A stretch of 64,000 nucleotides of DNA from Candidatus Krumholzibacteriota bacterium (GTDB lineage Bacteria; Krumholzibacteriota; Krumholzibacteriia; Krumholzibacteriales; Krumholzibacteriaceae), in assembly GCA_016932415.1 (NCBI GenBank), contig JAFGCX010000031.1, positions 6,792-70,791 of the forward strand, given 5' to 3'. The notes below the pieces were generated by a model. That model had not been told where the DNA came from. It saw only the letters and a list, made by a program, of their open reading frames with translations, and did no database searches. Each line of letters starts with the position of its first letter. The first letter of the stretch is position 1. Shown in pieces: positions 8,280 through 17,861 of this stretch. A program made the translations under genes and the position numbers.

Positions 8280-11200
8280 TTGGTTAAAAAAATATTAAAA
8301 TCAAGGATCACGTCATTCGTTTCGCTGATAATAAGCCTTCTGCTGACAATGACGATTGTCGCCGGGATCATCTTTCATACTGATTTCTTCGCGAAGAGAA
8401 CGTCAACGATGTTTTCCCGGTATCTTTTCAGAGGGACCGGGTACACGCTGGAATTCAGGGCGATCTCCGGAAATCCGCTGGAGAGGATAAAAATCGAAGA
8501 TCTTCGTATCAGGTACAGGAGCAGTGAGTACGCCTTTGACCTTCTGCGTGTCGAAGAGATCTTCCTTAGCTATGATCTCGCGTCGCTATTCTCAACCGAG
8601 CCGTCGATAAACGAAATTATTTTCAATAGACCTCATGCGTGGATCAAGCCTGATTCCACGGGGGAGAATATACTGCCATTTAATGGGACTTCCACGGGTC
8701 GGTCAGGCCAGGTGAGATTCAGGGTGGAAAAATTCGATATCAATAACGGACAGTTAATATACCAGGGGAATCAGAGAGCCGACGCGTTGAAGAATCTGAA
8801 TCTGGAAGGTGCCGTACGTTCCGGGGAAAAAGGGATAATAGCCGATATCGGCTCGGGGAGTGCCGAGGATATAAGGCGAAAACTTCATATCAGGAATATA
8901 AGTGGCAATATAAGAAAGAACTCGGGAAGTCGATCTCCTGTAGACCGGATCGAAGTCAGTGACCTGTTCCTTGAACTGGATGAATCGTCGTTGCTGATCA
9001 ACGGGACATTCGATCCCGATTCAACAAGGTTCGGGCTGAATATCGCCGCTGAACCATTTGATGTCGAGGAGATATCAAGGCTTGTAGGTATAGAATCGGG
9101 ACAGTTTGGAGAACTGCAGGGAGTCCTCGCGGTAGAGGGTACGACGGGAGATCTCAAGATACGCGGTATGTTGAACGGTATATTGTCAGGATTCGCGCTT
9201 GATGGGTTCAAACTCGACCTCCGGTACGACACAAGAGCGGTTATGCTGAACAGTGGAGAAGGAAGATTAAATGGCGCCCTTGTGAATGGTAGCGGTGTTA
9301 TGCCGGTCAGTGGTGAGCGGATCATCAAACTTGATCTCGACGTCAATGATCTTGACCTCTCTGCCGGTTTCATAAGAAATAATTCGATTCCCGACACAAG
9401 GTTCAACGGTATGTTGATATTGAGATATGATGTCGATTCGAAAGAATTGTATTTCACGATGGACCTGAAGGAAGGGCATCTCAGAAAAATACCATTCAGC
9501 ACAATGACTGCTTCGGGCTCATACAGGGCTGATACTCTCTTTATGGACCAGATGACAATGGCATATCCGACTCATGATATTTCGACTACAGGTACGATAT
9601 CCAGGGATGGTGGGATAAGGCTGTTCATCGATACCGAATGCGCTAAAGATGACACTTTGTTTTCATATTTCAATATAGACGAATATCGGGCGAATCTTAA
9701 GTTCAACGGAATATGGGAAGGCAGTTTTGCCCGATGGGACCTCAGGGCCAGCGGATGTTGCACGGACATATTCTACAAAGGAGCGTACGTTCCTTCCGGA
9801 GATATTAAATTTGCTTTAAGCAGGGACGAATCATTTCGTTTCCTTTTTGAGATGCGGGGGGATAGCTGCGATATTGCGCCGTTGTCGTTTTCAGGGATAG
9901 ACCTGTCCCTGGAATACAATGACAACATAACAAGTATCAAGAGACTGTACCTGCAGAGGCCGGGCCTGGTCGCCGACATGCGTGGAGATCTGATAAAAAA
10001 CGAAGATATAACCGAGATAGTATTCAATGAAGTCTCAATAGATGCCCTCGAGGAACGCTGGTTGAGCAATGGAAAATTCAGCGTCAACATAAGTGAATCA
10101 AGGATCGAGTTCGATGACCTGCAGCTTCATTCCAGGCTCGGGGCTCTCTATATGGGGTGTGTCGTGGGAAGAGAAGACCGGAGGATCAACGGGAACTTTA
10201 CTTTCGACAGGCTTGGGCTGTCACTTTTTAACGCGGCTGGACTGATCAATAAGCCGGTAACGGGGAAGGGAGCGGGAGTGATAAATTGCCGAGGAACGAT
10301 CGACCAGCCCGGTTTTGACCTCGATATGGTTCTTGAGCAGATGATCTATGACAGCCTTTCCGTGGATTCTCTGAAACTTGTCGCGAACTATTCGGACCGG
10401 ATATTCGAGATCGATACTTTGTATATCGATTCTCCTGAAGGCATCCTTGAGATGAAAGGCACAGTCTCGGGAACTGATCCAAGAGAACTTTTAAAAGGGA
10501 GGGAAAAGGCGCTGCGCGGAGCCGTTGCCGATTTAGACGCCGTATGCGAGGATCTTTCACTCGTACCGCTTTTTTCACTTTCGGAAAAATCACCTTTTTC
10601 AGGTGGTGATTTTACGGGAATAATATCGGTCAGGGATTCACTGACCCATCCCCTTCTTGGAGTCGAGGGAAAGATCTCAGGGCTTTCAACCGATCGGTAC
10701 AGGATCCCGATGATCGACATTTCAGCCGATATAGACAGACAGTCGCTCAAGCTCGATGGGATAATGGAATTATCACAAGGACAGAGAGGGAGATTCAACG
10801 GAAATATCAATCTGAATCACGAGAAATGGTTCTATTCGATAGACCAGCATGAACCGATATCGGTCGGATTGAGTATTCCCGACGGGGAGTTGTCCAGCAT
10901 CACAGGCATGACCGATATAATCGCCGAGGCCGAAGGAAGGTTTTCAGCCGAATTCACCGTAACCGGTACTGCTTCAGAACCCAAGCTGCGGGGAAGACTG
11001 GATCTTGACCAGGCAGGTTTCAGGCTGGGAGGGATGGAGGAAAGATACAGGGGGATCAGGGCTGTAATAACCCTGGACGATACGCTGGTCACGATCAGGG
11101 AACTGCACGGGAAGGAAGGTAAGAACGGCAATTTCAATTGCGTGGGCAGCGTATCGCTCAAGGGATGGAGGCCAGAAAGGTATGACATAGATATAGAAGT

Positions 11201-12173
11201 CGACAAGATTCTCATAGCGAGCATTCCCGATGTAATGGCGATAGTAAGTGGAAACCTTGCAGTCGGAACTACTGAAAGCGGTGGAAAGAAGATTCCCGTA
11301 GTCACGGGCGACCTGAGTGTCAACAGGGCTGAGGTGTATATAGATTTCGGCGATTTCGCCTCTGTGCAGAAAAGTGGATCGCTTGAGCCGCCGGGATGGA
11401 TGGCGGAGGTCGACCTGGAAGTGAAGGGAAATACGTGGCTGAAGACACCGGACGCCAACGTCGAGATGGAAGGTGCTGTCACTCTGCATCATGATCAGAA
11501 GGGGTCATACGTGCGCGGTTCCCTTAATCTTATAAGGGGCTGGTATAATGTCTATAATAACAAGTTCCGGGTATCTTCGGGGAAACTGGAATTCGTGCAC
11601 GCCGACAGTTTCAGGCCTGTCATAGACGTTCAAGCCGAGACGAACGATCCCGAAGGCAGAAAGATCTATCTTACCCTTTCCTGGCACCAGGACGATATCG
11701 AACCGAGGCTTTCCCTGTATCACGAGGACGCTGGATACAGCGAGACTGATATCTGGAAAATGCTCGGAGGAGGAGTCATCGGAACGTCGGAAGGGGCGGG
11801 TGCGAGCTGGGATGCCATGAATACAGCCCAGAACCTGGCGGCCAACTACATAGAACGGATGTTAAACTCCCAGATGCAGGGAGTATTAATAGAAGTCGAG
11901 ACGAGTGGAGGAGCAAGCAGCGCTACAGAAGGGTTCGAGCCGGAAGAGACGATTGTGGCGATCGGCAAGTATCTCTCGGAAGGCCTTTATGTCAAATATA
12001 AACAAGGGTTGTCTATCTCAACGGCGCGTCATTTCGAGGTAGAATACAGGTTGAGCCGGCTCTTCCTGATCCGTTCCGAAGTCATAATGTATTCCGAGAA
12101 AGTACTTCAGGGCAGAAGCAAAAGAAACAGCGATGAGATCAACGTGGATTTCAAGGTCCGCTGGGAATTCTGA
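8280..12173 (+). CDS. tamB: TamB-like translocation/assembly module protein (DUF490)
   Basis: Long periplasm-spanning protein thought to work with an Omp85 partner or to move phospholipid between membranes. The 1,297 residues have one N-terminal membrane anchor (about 10-32), a long beta-rich repetitive middle like the AsmA/VPS13 bridge proteins, and a C-terminal DUF490/TamB domain (about 950-1297) with a conserved GLYVKYKQGLS...VEYRLSRLFLIRSE end. Start is TTG at 8280, 14 bp after the Omp85 stop, with AAGGGA upstream. Tight linkage to the Omp85 gene suggests a TamA-TamB pair. Confidence 0.92.
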   Translation: MVKKILKSRITSFVSLIISLLLTMTIVAGIIFHTDFFAKRTSTMFSRYLFRGTGYTLEFRAISGNPLERIKIEDLRIRYRSSEYAFDLLRVEEIFLSYDLASLFSTEPSINEIIFNRPHAWIKPDSTGENILPFNGTSTGRSGQVRFRVEKFDINNGQLIYQGNQRADALKNLNLEGAVRSGEKGIIADIGSGSAEDIRRKLHIRNISGNIRKNSGSRSPVDRIEVSDLFLELDESSLLINGTFDPDSTRFGLNIAAEPFDVEEISRLVGIESGQFGELQGVLAVEGTTGDLKIRGMLNGILSGFALDGFKLDLRYDTRAVMLNSGEGRLNGALVNGSGVMPVSGERIIKLDLDVNDLDLSAGFIRNNSIPDTRFNGMLILRYDVDSKELYFTMDLKEGHLRKIPFSTMTASGSYRADTLFMDQMTMAYPTHDISTTGTISRDGGIRLFIDTECAKDDTLFSYFNIDEYRANLKFNGIWEGSFARWDLRASGCCTDIFYKGAYVPSGDIKFALSRDESFRFLFEMRGDSCDIAPLSFSGIDLSLEYNDNITSIKRLYLQRPGLVADMRGDLIKNEDITEIVFNEVSIDALEERWLSNGKFSVNISESRIEFDDLQLHSRLGALYMGCVVGREDRRINGNFTFDRLGLSLFNAAGLINKPVTGKGAGVINCRGTIDQPGFDLDMVLEQMIYDSLSVDSLKLVANYSDRIFEIDTLYIDSPEGILEMKGTVSGTDPRELLKGREKALRGAVADLDAVCEDLSLVPLFSLSEKSPFSGGDFTGIISVRDSLTHPLLGVEGKISGLSTDRYRIPMIDISADIDRQSLKLDGIMELSQGQRGRFNGNINLNHEKWFYSIDQHEPISVGLSIPDGELSSITGMTDIIAEAEGRFSAEFTVTGTASEPKLRGRLDLDQAGFRLGGMEERYRGIRAVITLDDTLVTIRELHGKEGKNGNFNCVGSVSLKGWRPERYDIDIEVDKILIASIPDVMAIVSGNLAVGTTESGGKKIPVVTGDLSVNRAEVYIDFGDFASVQKSGSLEPPGWMAEVDLEVKGNTWLKTPDANVEMEGAVTLHHDQKGSYVRGSLNLIRGWYNVYNNKFRVSSGKLEFVHADSFRPVIDVQAETNDPEGRKIYLTLSWHQDDIEPRLSLYHEDAGYSETDIWKMLGGGVIGTSEGAGASWDAMNTAQNLAANYIERMLNSQMQGVLIEVETSGGASSATEGFEPEETIVAIGKYLSEGLYVKYKQGLSISTARHFEVEYRLSRLFLIRSEVIMYSEKVLQGRSKRNSDEINVDFKVRWEF

Positions 12174-12249
12174 GAGAAATGCCTTGAAATCAACGGAATG
12201 GAACGACATCTTTCAAGTGAAGCAGAGATTGAAGATTCGGAGGAGGAAG

Positions 12250-15200
12250 ATGAAGAAAACTGCCGGAATAGTGTTATTTTTTCTGGCCCTTGATCTTTTC
12301 CTTTTACACCTGCCCCTTTCCAGTGTCAGCGCCCAGGCATGGTGGTTCGGAAAGAACAAGGTACAGTACAAGGATTTCGAATGGCAGATTCTCAAGACTC
12401 CTCATTTTGATATCCATTTCAACCAGGGGTACCGCGATCTCGCCGGCAGGACTGGCGTCGTCCTTGAATACGGTTACGGCAAGCTCTCCGTGGACCTGAG
12501 GCATCACATATCATGGCGTATACCGGTGATCCTTTACGGCAGCCATTCGGATTTTCAACAGACCAACACGACCTGGCAGCTGCTTCCCGAGGGCGTACAG
12601 GCTTTCGCCGAACCGAGCAGAAGGAGGGTCGTCCTTCATTTCAACGGTTCAAACGTCGATTTCAGTCACACCGCGATACATGAACTTGTCCATATTTTTC
12701 AATTCGACATTATATACGGAAGCCTTCTCAGATCAGTGTTTTCAAGGAATATGCTTTTTAATATTCCTCTCTGGTTTGCGGAGGGTACTGCGGAATATTT
12801 CTCTGCCGGAGGAGTCGACGATGAATGCAGGATGTTCATGCGCGACGGTACGATCTTCGATTATCTTCCTTACGATCTGAATTATGCCGGTGGATACATG
12901 AATTACAAGGCCGGACAGTCAGCAATATCCTATATCGCCGAGACTTATGGTAAGGAAAAGGTCATTGAACTGATGGATCAACTTCGGTTCAACAGGTCGA
13001 TGGAGATGTCCCTTCATCGTACTATAGGTATCTCGACAGAGGAGCTTACGAAGAATTGGAAAAACAATCTCAGGCGGGAATACTGGCCCGAGTACGCCGA
13101 TAAGATGGAGGCGGAATCAATCGCCAGAAAAGTCACCGATCATCTTAAGAAGCATAACTATATAAACTCAAAACCCGTATTTTCGCCTGATGGAGAGTAT
13201 ATCGCCTATTATTCTGACAGGAGCGGTCTTGAAGGTATCTATATAATGGATTCAGTCACAGGCAAGAAGAAGAAAAAACTTCTTGTCGGGTCGACATCGA
13301 GTCAGTTCGAATACATAAGGACGAGACTTTCAAGCCTGACGTGGAATCCTGAATCGTCGGAGATTGCTTTTGTCGCCAAGTCGGATGGAAGGGACAGGTT
13401 GTTTCGGATGGGTGTCCCGGGGGGAAATATCATCGAGGAGATAGACCTTCCACTCGATTTCTTTTTCAACCCGGTATGGTCGCCGGACGGAGAAAAGATC
13501 ATTGTCGTGGGCACGCTCAGGGGGCAGACAGATCTCTTTTTTTATGACCTTGGAATGAAGAAACTTTTCCAGGTCACCGATGATACATGTGATGAAAAAT
13601 ATCCCGCCTGGTTCCCCGACGGAAAGAGGATCGTATATACACGTTATCCCGAACCCGTCAAGCAGCCTGTCTTCACGACTGACAGCACCGGAGTGGACAG
13701 GATTGAGAACCTCGACTATGCTGACATGAGTAACGTTCTTTCCGTCAAGGGTGATATCTGGATGATAGATATCCTGAGCGGAGAGAAAAGGCTCGTTATC
13801 TCCACTCCAGGCAACGACGAATCGCCACAGATACTATCCAATGGCCTGGAACTGTTATTTGTCTCGGATGAATCAGGGATAAGCAATCTTTACCGTGGAA
13901 GCTTCGAAATCGGAAGCTACCACCGTTTTACCGACATACTCGGAGGCCTGTTCAATCCTTCCGTCTCAAACGTCAAGGACCGTCTGGTCTTCTCCGCTTT
14001 TAACGCCGCCGGGTATGATCTTTTCATAATGGATAATTTCGAGGAAAAGTCGAGGGTGTCATATTCGACGGGTGGGCCCCTGTTGGCCGGGATCAAGGAG
14101 GAAAAATGGCCTTCGTTCGGAGTGCTTCCGGAGATCGATCCCTATGGAGGTTCCGGGTTGGAAGGTCCTGACCCTGAGGTTGAGCGGATCACTGTGGAAG
14201 AAAAGATGCCAGGGTCGCCCGACGGGAAGGAAGATCAATCGGTCGATACAAGTTCCGGTGCTGGAACCCCCCAGGGAGGAAGGTTTCCCGGCAGGAGATG
14301 GGAAAACGGAGCCGAAGTACCTGACGTGGTTATCAACGAAGATTCAAAAGAGAGGATCGATCCAGATTCGCTCGAGGCCCTGCGCGAATCTTTCAGAAAA
14401 CGTGTGGGCACAGTTGAAAAGTACAGAATCAAATTCTCTCCCGACTACATAGGAAACGGAATGGGGGTCTATTTCGCGACCGGACTCGGGTTCGGACTGT
14501 CCAACCAGATCGCGTTCAGCGACCTTCTGGGTGACCATCACCTCTTTCTGGCGTTCAGCCTCTATGGATCGGTAGAAGACAGCGATATGATGCTGTCATA
14601 TTACTATGTCAAGAAGAGGATCGATTATTCGCTCGGTATCTTTCAGTTCAAGAACTACCTCAATTCCAGGTTCTCCTCCGTGGGGGAGACATTTCTGGAC
14701 TACAGATATTTTACCGAGAGGAACTACGGCCTTTTTGGTAATGCTTCTTTTCCCTTTTCTACTTTTACAAGGGCGGAGATGGAACTCCAGGCGTACATGA
14801 GTGAGAGGGAGTTTCTTATACTCGATGATGGATCGTATTACGGGTATACCGTTTATGACAGCGATGTATCGGTAAAGAGGATGTTGCAACCATCTTTTTC
14901 CATAGTTCATGACTCGGCTTACTACGGGTCTTTCGGACCAGTGATAGGGTCCAGATGGATGCTCAGTTTTTCAAGGGCCCTGTCGTTCAGTGGACGCGAC
15001 ATATCGAGGACGACGGCGTTTCTCGATTATCGCAGGTACAGACCTCTCTTCTACAGGAACTACCTTGCCTTCAGGACAGTGGCAAGCAGCAGCAACGGGG
15101 AAGATAGGCGGTATTTCTTCCTCGGAGGCCCGACGACGATGCGAGGATACGATTACCTGCAGTTCCAGGGTTCAAGGATGATGCTTTTCAACCTCGAGTA

Positions 15201-15501
15201 CAGGTATCCACTCGTTGACGCGATAATATTCGGATGGCCGGGCAGATGGGCCTTGACGAATATCGGAGGGACGTTGTTTTTTGATACGGGATCTGTTTGG
15301 GGTGATGGAAGATATATCGAGAAGCTGCCCGCCGCAATAGACCCGGTGATGATAAACGATCTGGAGTTTTACAGTGATTTCGGGGTTGGATTCTATATGA
15401 GGATGGGTTTTCTCATATTTAATTTTCAGCTTGCCTGGCCGACTGATTTTTCAAATACCGGTGAACCGGTGTTCCATTTTTATCTGGGTCCGCAATTCTG
15501 A
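12250..15501 (+). CDS. Metallopeptidase (HExxH)-PD40 propeller-Omp85 barrel fusion protein
   Basis: I chose ATG 12250 because GGAGGAAG lies just upstream and a signal peptide (MKKTAGIVLFFLAL...VSAQA) follows; the frame extends further upstream over the tamB end but without these features. The 1,083-residue product has a gluzincin-type peptidase segment with HELVH (His144, Glu145, His148) and WFAEGTAEY (Glu178), PD40 propeller repeats (about 325-610, e.g. FSPDGEYIAYYSD), an acidic Pro/Gly-rich linker (about 650-740), and a C-terminal Omp85-like barrel with TTMRGYD and FDTGSVWGDG, ending in Phe. It has no POTRA modules. The peptidase fold resembles the peptidase MA-like family. Likely an outer-membrane protease; substrate unknown. 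Confidence 0.85.
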   Translation: MKKTAGIVLFFLALDLFLLHLPLSSVSAQAWWFGKNKVQYKDFEWQILKTPHFDIHFNQGYRDLAGRTGVVLEYGYGKLSVDLRHHISWRIPVILYGSHSDFQQTNTTWQLLPEGVQAFAEPSRRRVVLHFNGSNVDFSHTAIHELVHIFQFDIIYGSLLRSVFSRNMLFNIPLWFAEGTAEYFSAGGVDDECRMFMRDGTIFDYLPYDLNYAGGYMNYKAGQSAISYIAETYGKEKVIELMDQLRFNRSMEMSLHRTIGISTEELTKNWKNNLRREYWPEYADKMEAESIARKVTDHLKKHNYINSKPVFSPDGEYIAYYSDRSGLEGIYIMDSVTGKKKKKLLVGSTSSQFEYIRTRLSSLTWNPESSEIAFVAKSDGRDRLFRMGVPGGNIIEEIDLPLDFFFNPVWSPDGEKIIVVGTLRGQTDLFFYDLGMKKLFQVTDDTCDEKYPAWFPDGKRIVYTRYPEPVKQPVFTTDSTGVDRIENLDYADMSNVLSVKGDIWMIDILSGEKRLVISTPGNDESPQILSNGLELLFVSDESGISNLYRGSFEIGSYHRFTDILGGLFNPSVSNVKDRLVFSAFNAAGYDLFIMDNFEEKSRVSYSTGGPLLAGIKEEKWPSFGVLPEIDPYGGSGLEGPDPEVERITVEEKMPGSPDGKEDQSVDTSSGAGTPQGGRFPGRRWENGAEVPDVVINEDSKERIDPDSLEALRESFRKRVGTVEKYRIKFSPDYIGNGMGVYFATGLGFGLSNQIAFSDLLGDHHLFLAFSLYGSVEDSDMMLSYYYVKKRIDYSLGIFQFKNYLNSRFSSVGETFLDYRYFTERNYGLFGNASFPFSTFTRAEMELQAYMSEREFLILDDGSYYGYTVYDSDVSVKRMLQPSFSIVHDSAYYGSFGPVIGSRWMLSFSRALSFSGRDISRTTAFLDYRRYRPLFYRNYLAFRTVASSSNGEDRRYFFLGGPTTMRGYDYLQFQGSRMMLFNLEYRYPLVDAIIFGWPGRWALTNIGGTLFFDTGSVWGDGRYIEKLPAAIDPVMINDLEFYSDFGVGFYMRMGFLIFNFQLAWPTDFSNTGEPVFHFYLGPQF

Positions 15502-15511
15502 TAATCCCGTA

Positions 15512-15540
15512 TTTACCACATGGATCAGTAATGGTATTAT
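15512..15540 (+). promoter_or_regulatory. Sigma-70-type promoter for pcrA/uvrD
   Basis: TTTACC (15512-15517), a 17 bp spacer, and TATTAT (15535-15540), with TG-n directly before the -10 (extended -10). It lies about 78 bp before the chosen pcrA start in a gap with no gene. Confidence 0.5.
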
Positions 15541-15617
15541 ATCCGGCACGGTATTTCGCGACTGCCGGTGAGCCGGACGATAGGTTTGCGGGTGAACAGC
15601 AAAAGGAAAAGCGCTTC

Positions 15618-17777
15618 ATGATGAAATTCGATCTTAATCCGCGGCAGAAGGAAGCAGTGCTATCCACTGATGGATACTATCTTATTCTCGCCGGCGCGGG
15701 AAGCGGGAAAACAAGGGTCCTGACTGAAAGGATCGCCTACCTGATAAGAGAAAAAAATGTATCTCCGGAAAGGATCCTCGCCTTCACCTTCACTAATAAA
15801 GCGGCCGGAGAGATGCGAGCCCGCGTTGAAAGATCCCTTTCGCAAAGAAAAATTCCTTTCTGGGTCTCCACGTTCCATTCTACGGGGCTGAAAATATTAC
15901 GGAAAGAGGCGAACAGGATCGGGTTCAGGAACAATTTCGCGATATATGACGAGGATGATTCGATCAGGTTGATCAAGGATATCATCAGGAAGAAAAACTG
16001 GAATCTCGATGAATATCCGCCTTCGATCGTCCGGAACAGGATCTCCGCGTGGAAGAACAGTCTTGTCACTCCCGACGAAGCGGTCGAGACAGCCATCGAC
16101 GGTATTGAAGAGCTTCAGGCAAAGGTCTATCTTGCCTATGACATCGAACTGAAGAGATCCAATTCCTTTGATTTTGACGATCTGATAACCAGGGTCGTCG
16201 AACTCTTTACCGCCCATCCAAAGATAAGGGAAAGGTATGCCAGGCAATTCAAGTACGTCCTCGTTGACGAGTTCCAGGATACCAACACGATCCAGATGAT
16301 GATGATCGATATGCTCGCGTCGAAGAACAGGAACCTGTTTGTCGTCGGAGACGACGATCAGGCTATCTATGGATGGCGGGGGGCGACGATCGAGAATATA
16401 CTCCAGTTCGACAGGCTGTATGAAGGGACCGTAACGATCCGCCTCGAGGAGAATTATCGCTCTACAAACAATATTCTGTCCGCTTCCAACGCTGTCATAT
16501 CGAATAATCTCGATCGCAAAGGGAAGAAGCTCTGGTCAAAAAAGGGTGATGGTGAAAAAGTACGGACAGTCTACGCGTCTGATGACAGGGGAGAGGCCCT
16601 CGCGGTAAGGGAAGCCGTGATGAGATTGATAAGGAACGGATACAGGAGGGATGAGATAGCAGTCCTCTACAGGACTCACGCCCAGTCAAGGGCGCTCGAA
16701 ACGGCAATGATAAGGGGAGGGCTCCCATACCAGATAATCGGAGGAGTTAGGTTCTATGAGAGAAAAGAAATAAAAGACCTTCTCGGGTATCTGAAACTGG
16801 TCAACAATCCTGATGACAACCTTAATTTCAAGCGAGTGATAAATGTCCCGAAGAGAGGTATTGGAAACGTTACGATAGAAAGGATAGAGGAAGAAGCGGG
16901 GGACGGGAGTCTTCTGCCGGCAATCATATCGGGTGAGATACTCGACAGGTTTTCCTCATCCCAGAGGAAGCGTATAGAAGAATTTTCAAAACTGATTTCA
17001 GTAATGCGATTAAGGGCCAAAAACGACACGGCTTATGAAATACTGTCATATCTAATAGAAACAATTGGATACAGAGAATACTTAAAGGAAGATATCAAGA
17101 CTGCGCAGGTGAGGCTGGAGAATGTAGAGGAATTGCTCAACGAGACGAAGAGATTCGCCGCTGTCTCGGATGACCCCTCGCTACCCGCATTTCTCGAGGA
17201 GATAGCTCTGATAAGCAATGTCGATTCGATGAGAGATGAAGACAAAATCGCTCTTATGACCCTTCACAATTCGAAAGGCCTCGAATACAGATCAGTGATG
17301 ATCACGGGGCTCGAGGAAGGCCTGTTACCGCATTTCTCGTCTTTTGATGACGAGAGGGAGATGGAAGAGGAAAGAAGGCTTTTTTACGTCGGAATGACAA
17401 GGGCGAAAGAGGAATTATATCTTTTCTGCGCGGCAAGCAGGATGCAATTCGGCAACTGGAACGACAACCGACCTTCCAGGTTTCTCGAAGAGATCCCTGA
17501 AAAGTATAAGGAGATAACCGGCGTAAACCGGCAGATCGAAGGAGGGGGCGATATTTTCAGGCAGGTAGATCAGATCGAATCGCTGGAACGCGGTGAGGAC
17601 AGGATAAGCAATGACAGCAGGTTCAGAGTAGGGGTCTCGATCTCTCATCCATCATTCGGCGAAGGGACGATAAAGAAGGTGGAAGGGACGGGGATGGAGA
17701 TGAGAGTGACCGTTCACTTCACCGGATTCGGGCAGAAGAAATTCCTGGCTCATTACGCGCCATTCAGGTTCAATTAA
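15618..17777 (+). CDS. pcrA: UvrD/PcrA-type superfamily 1 DNA helicase
   Basis: ATP-dependent 3'-5' helicase acting in excision repair, replication restart and recombination control. Start at ATG 15618 gives 719 residues, the usual size; the frame is open upstream from 15531 but adds non-conserved residues. Visible are the Walker A AGAGSGKT (25-32), VDEFQDTN, GDDDQAIYGWRGA, LEENYRST, LMTLHNSKGLEY and VGMTRAKEELYLF. The last 50 residues (VGVSISHPSFGEGTI...VHFTGFGQKKF) form the Tudor-like tail known from PcrA. A single-gene unit is likely; the next gene is on the other strand. Confidence 0.95.
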   Translation: MMKFDLNPRQKEAVLSTDGYYLILAGAGSGKTRVLTERIAYLIREKNVSPERILAFTFTNKAAGEMRARVERSLSQRKIPFWVSTFHSTGLKILRKEANRIGFRNNFAIYDEDDSIRLIKDIIRKKNWNLDEYPPSIVRNRISAWKNSLVTPDEAVETAIDGIEELQAKVYLAYDIELKRSNSFDFDDLITRVVELFTAHPKIRERYARQFKYVLVDEFQDTNTIQMMMIDMLASKNRNLFVVGDDDQAIYGWRGATIENILQFDRLYEGTVTIRLEENYRSTNNILSASNAVISNNLDRKGKKLWSKKGDGEKVRTVYASDDRGEALAVREAVMRLIRNGYRRDEIAVLYRTHAQSRALETAMIRGGLPYQIIGGVRFYERKEIKDLLGYLKLVNNPDDNLNFKRVINVPKRGIGNVTIERIEEEAGDGSLLPAIISGEILDRFSSSQRKRIEEFSKLISVMRLRAKNDTAYEILSYLIETIGYREYLKEDIKTAQVRLENVEELLNETKRFAAVSDDPSLPAFLEEIALISNVDSMRDEDKIALMTLHNSKGLEYRSVMITGLEEGLLPHFSSFDDEREMEEERRLFYVGMTRAKEELYLFCAASRMQFGNWNDNRPSRFLEEIPEKYKEITGVNRQIEGGGDIFRQVDQIESLERGEDRISNDSRFRVGVSISHPSFGEGTIKKVEGTGMEMRVTVHFTGFGQKKFLAHYAPFRFN

Positions 17778-17861
17778 AAGAAGAATAAGGCGAGAGACCG
17801 GGATATGATGATCACTCCGCGCTCTTTTTCCGAAGATGATGCCTCACAGCTCCACGGTCGT

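Noticed and set aside
12133-12249. Upstream extension of the peptidase-Omp85 gene overlapping tamB
   Set aside because: The added residues are basic and unconserved, while ATG 12250 has a good ribosome site and opens a signal peptide.
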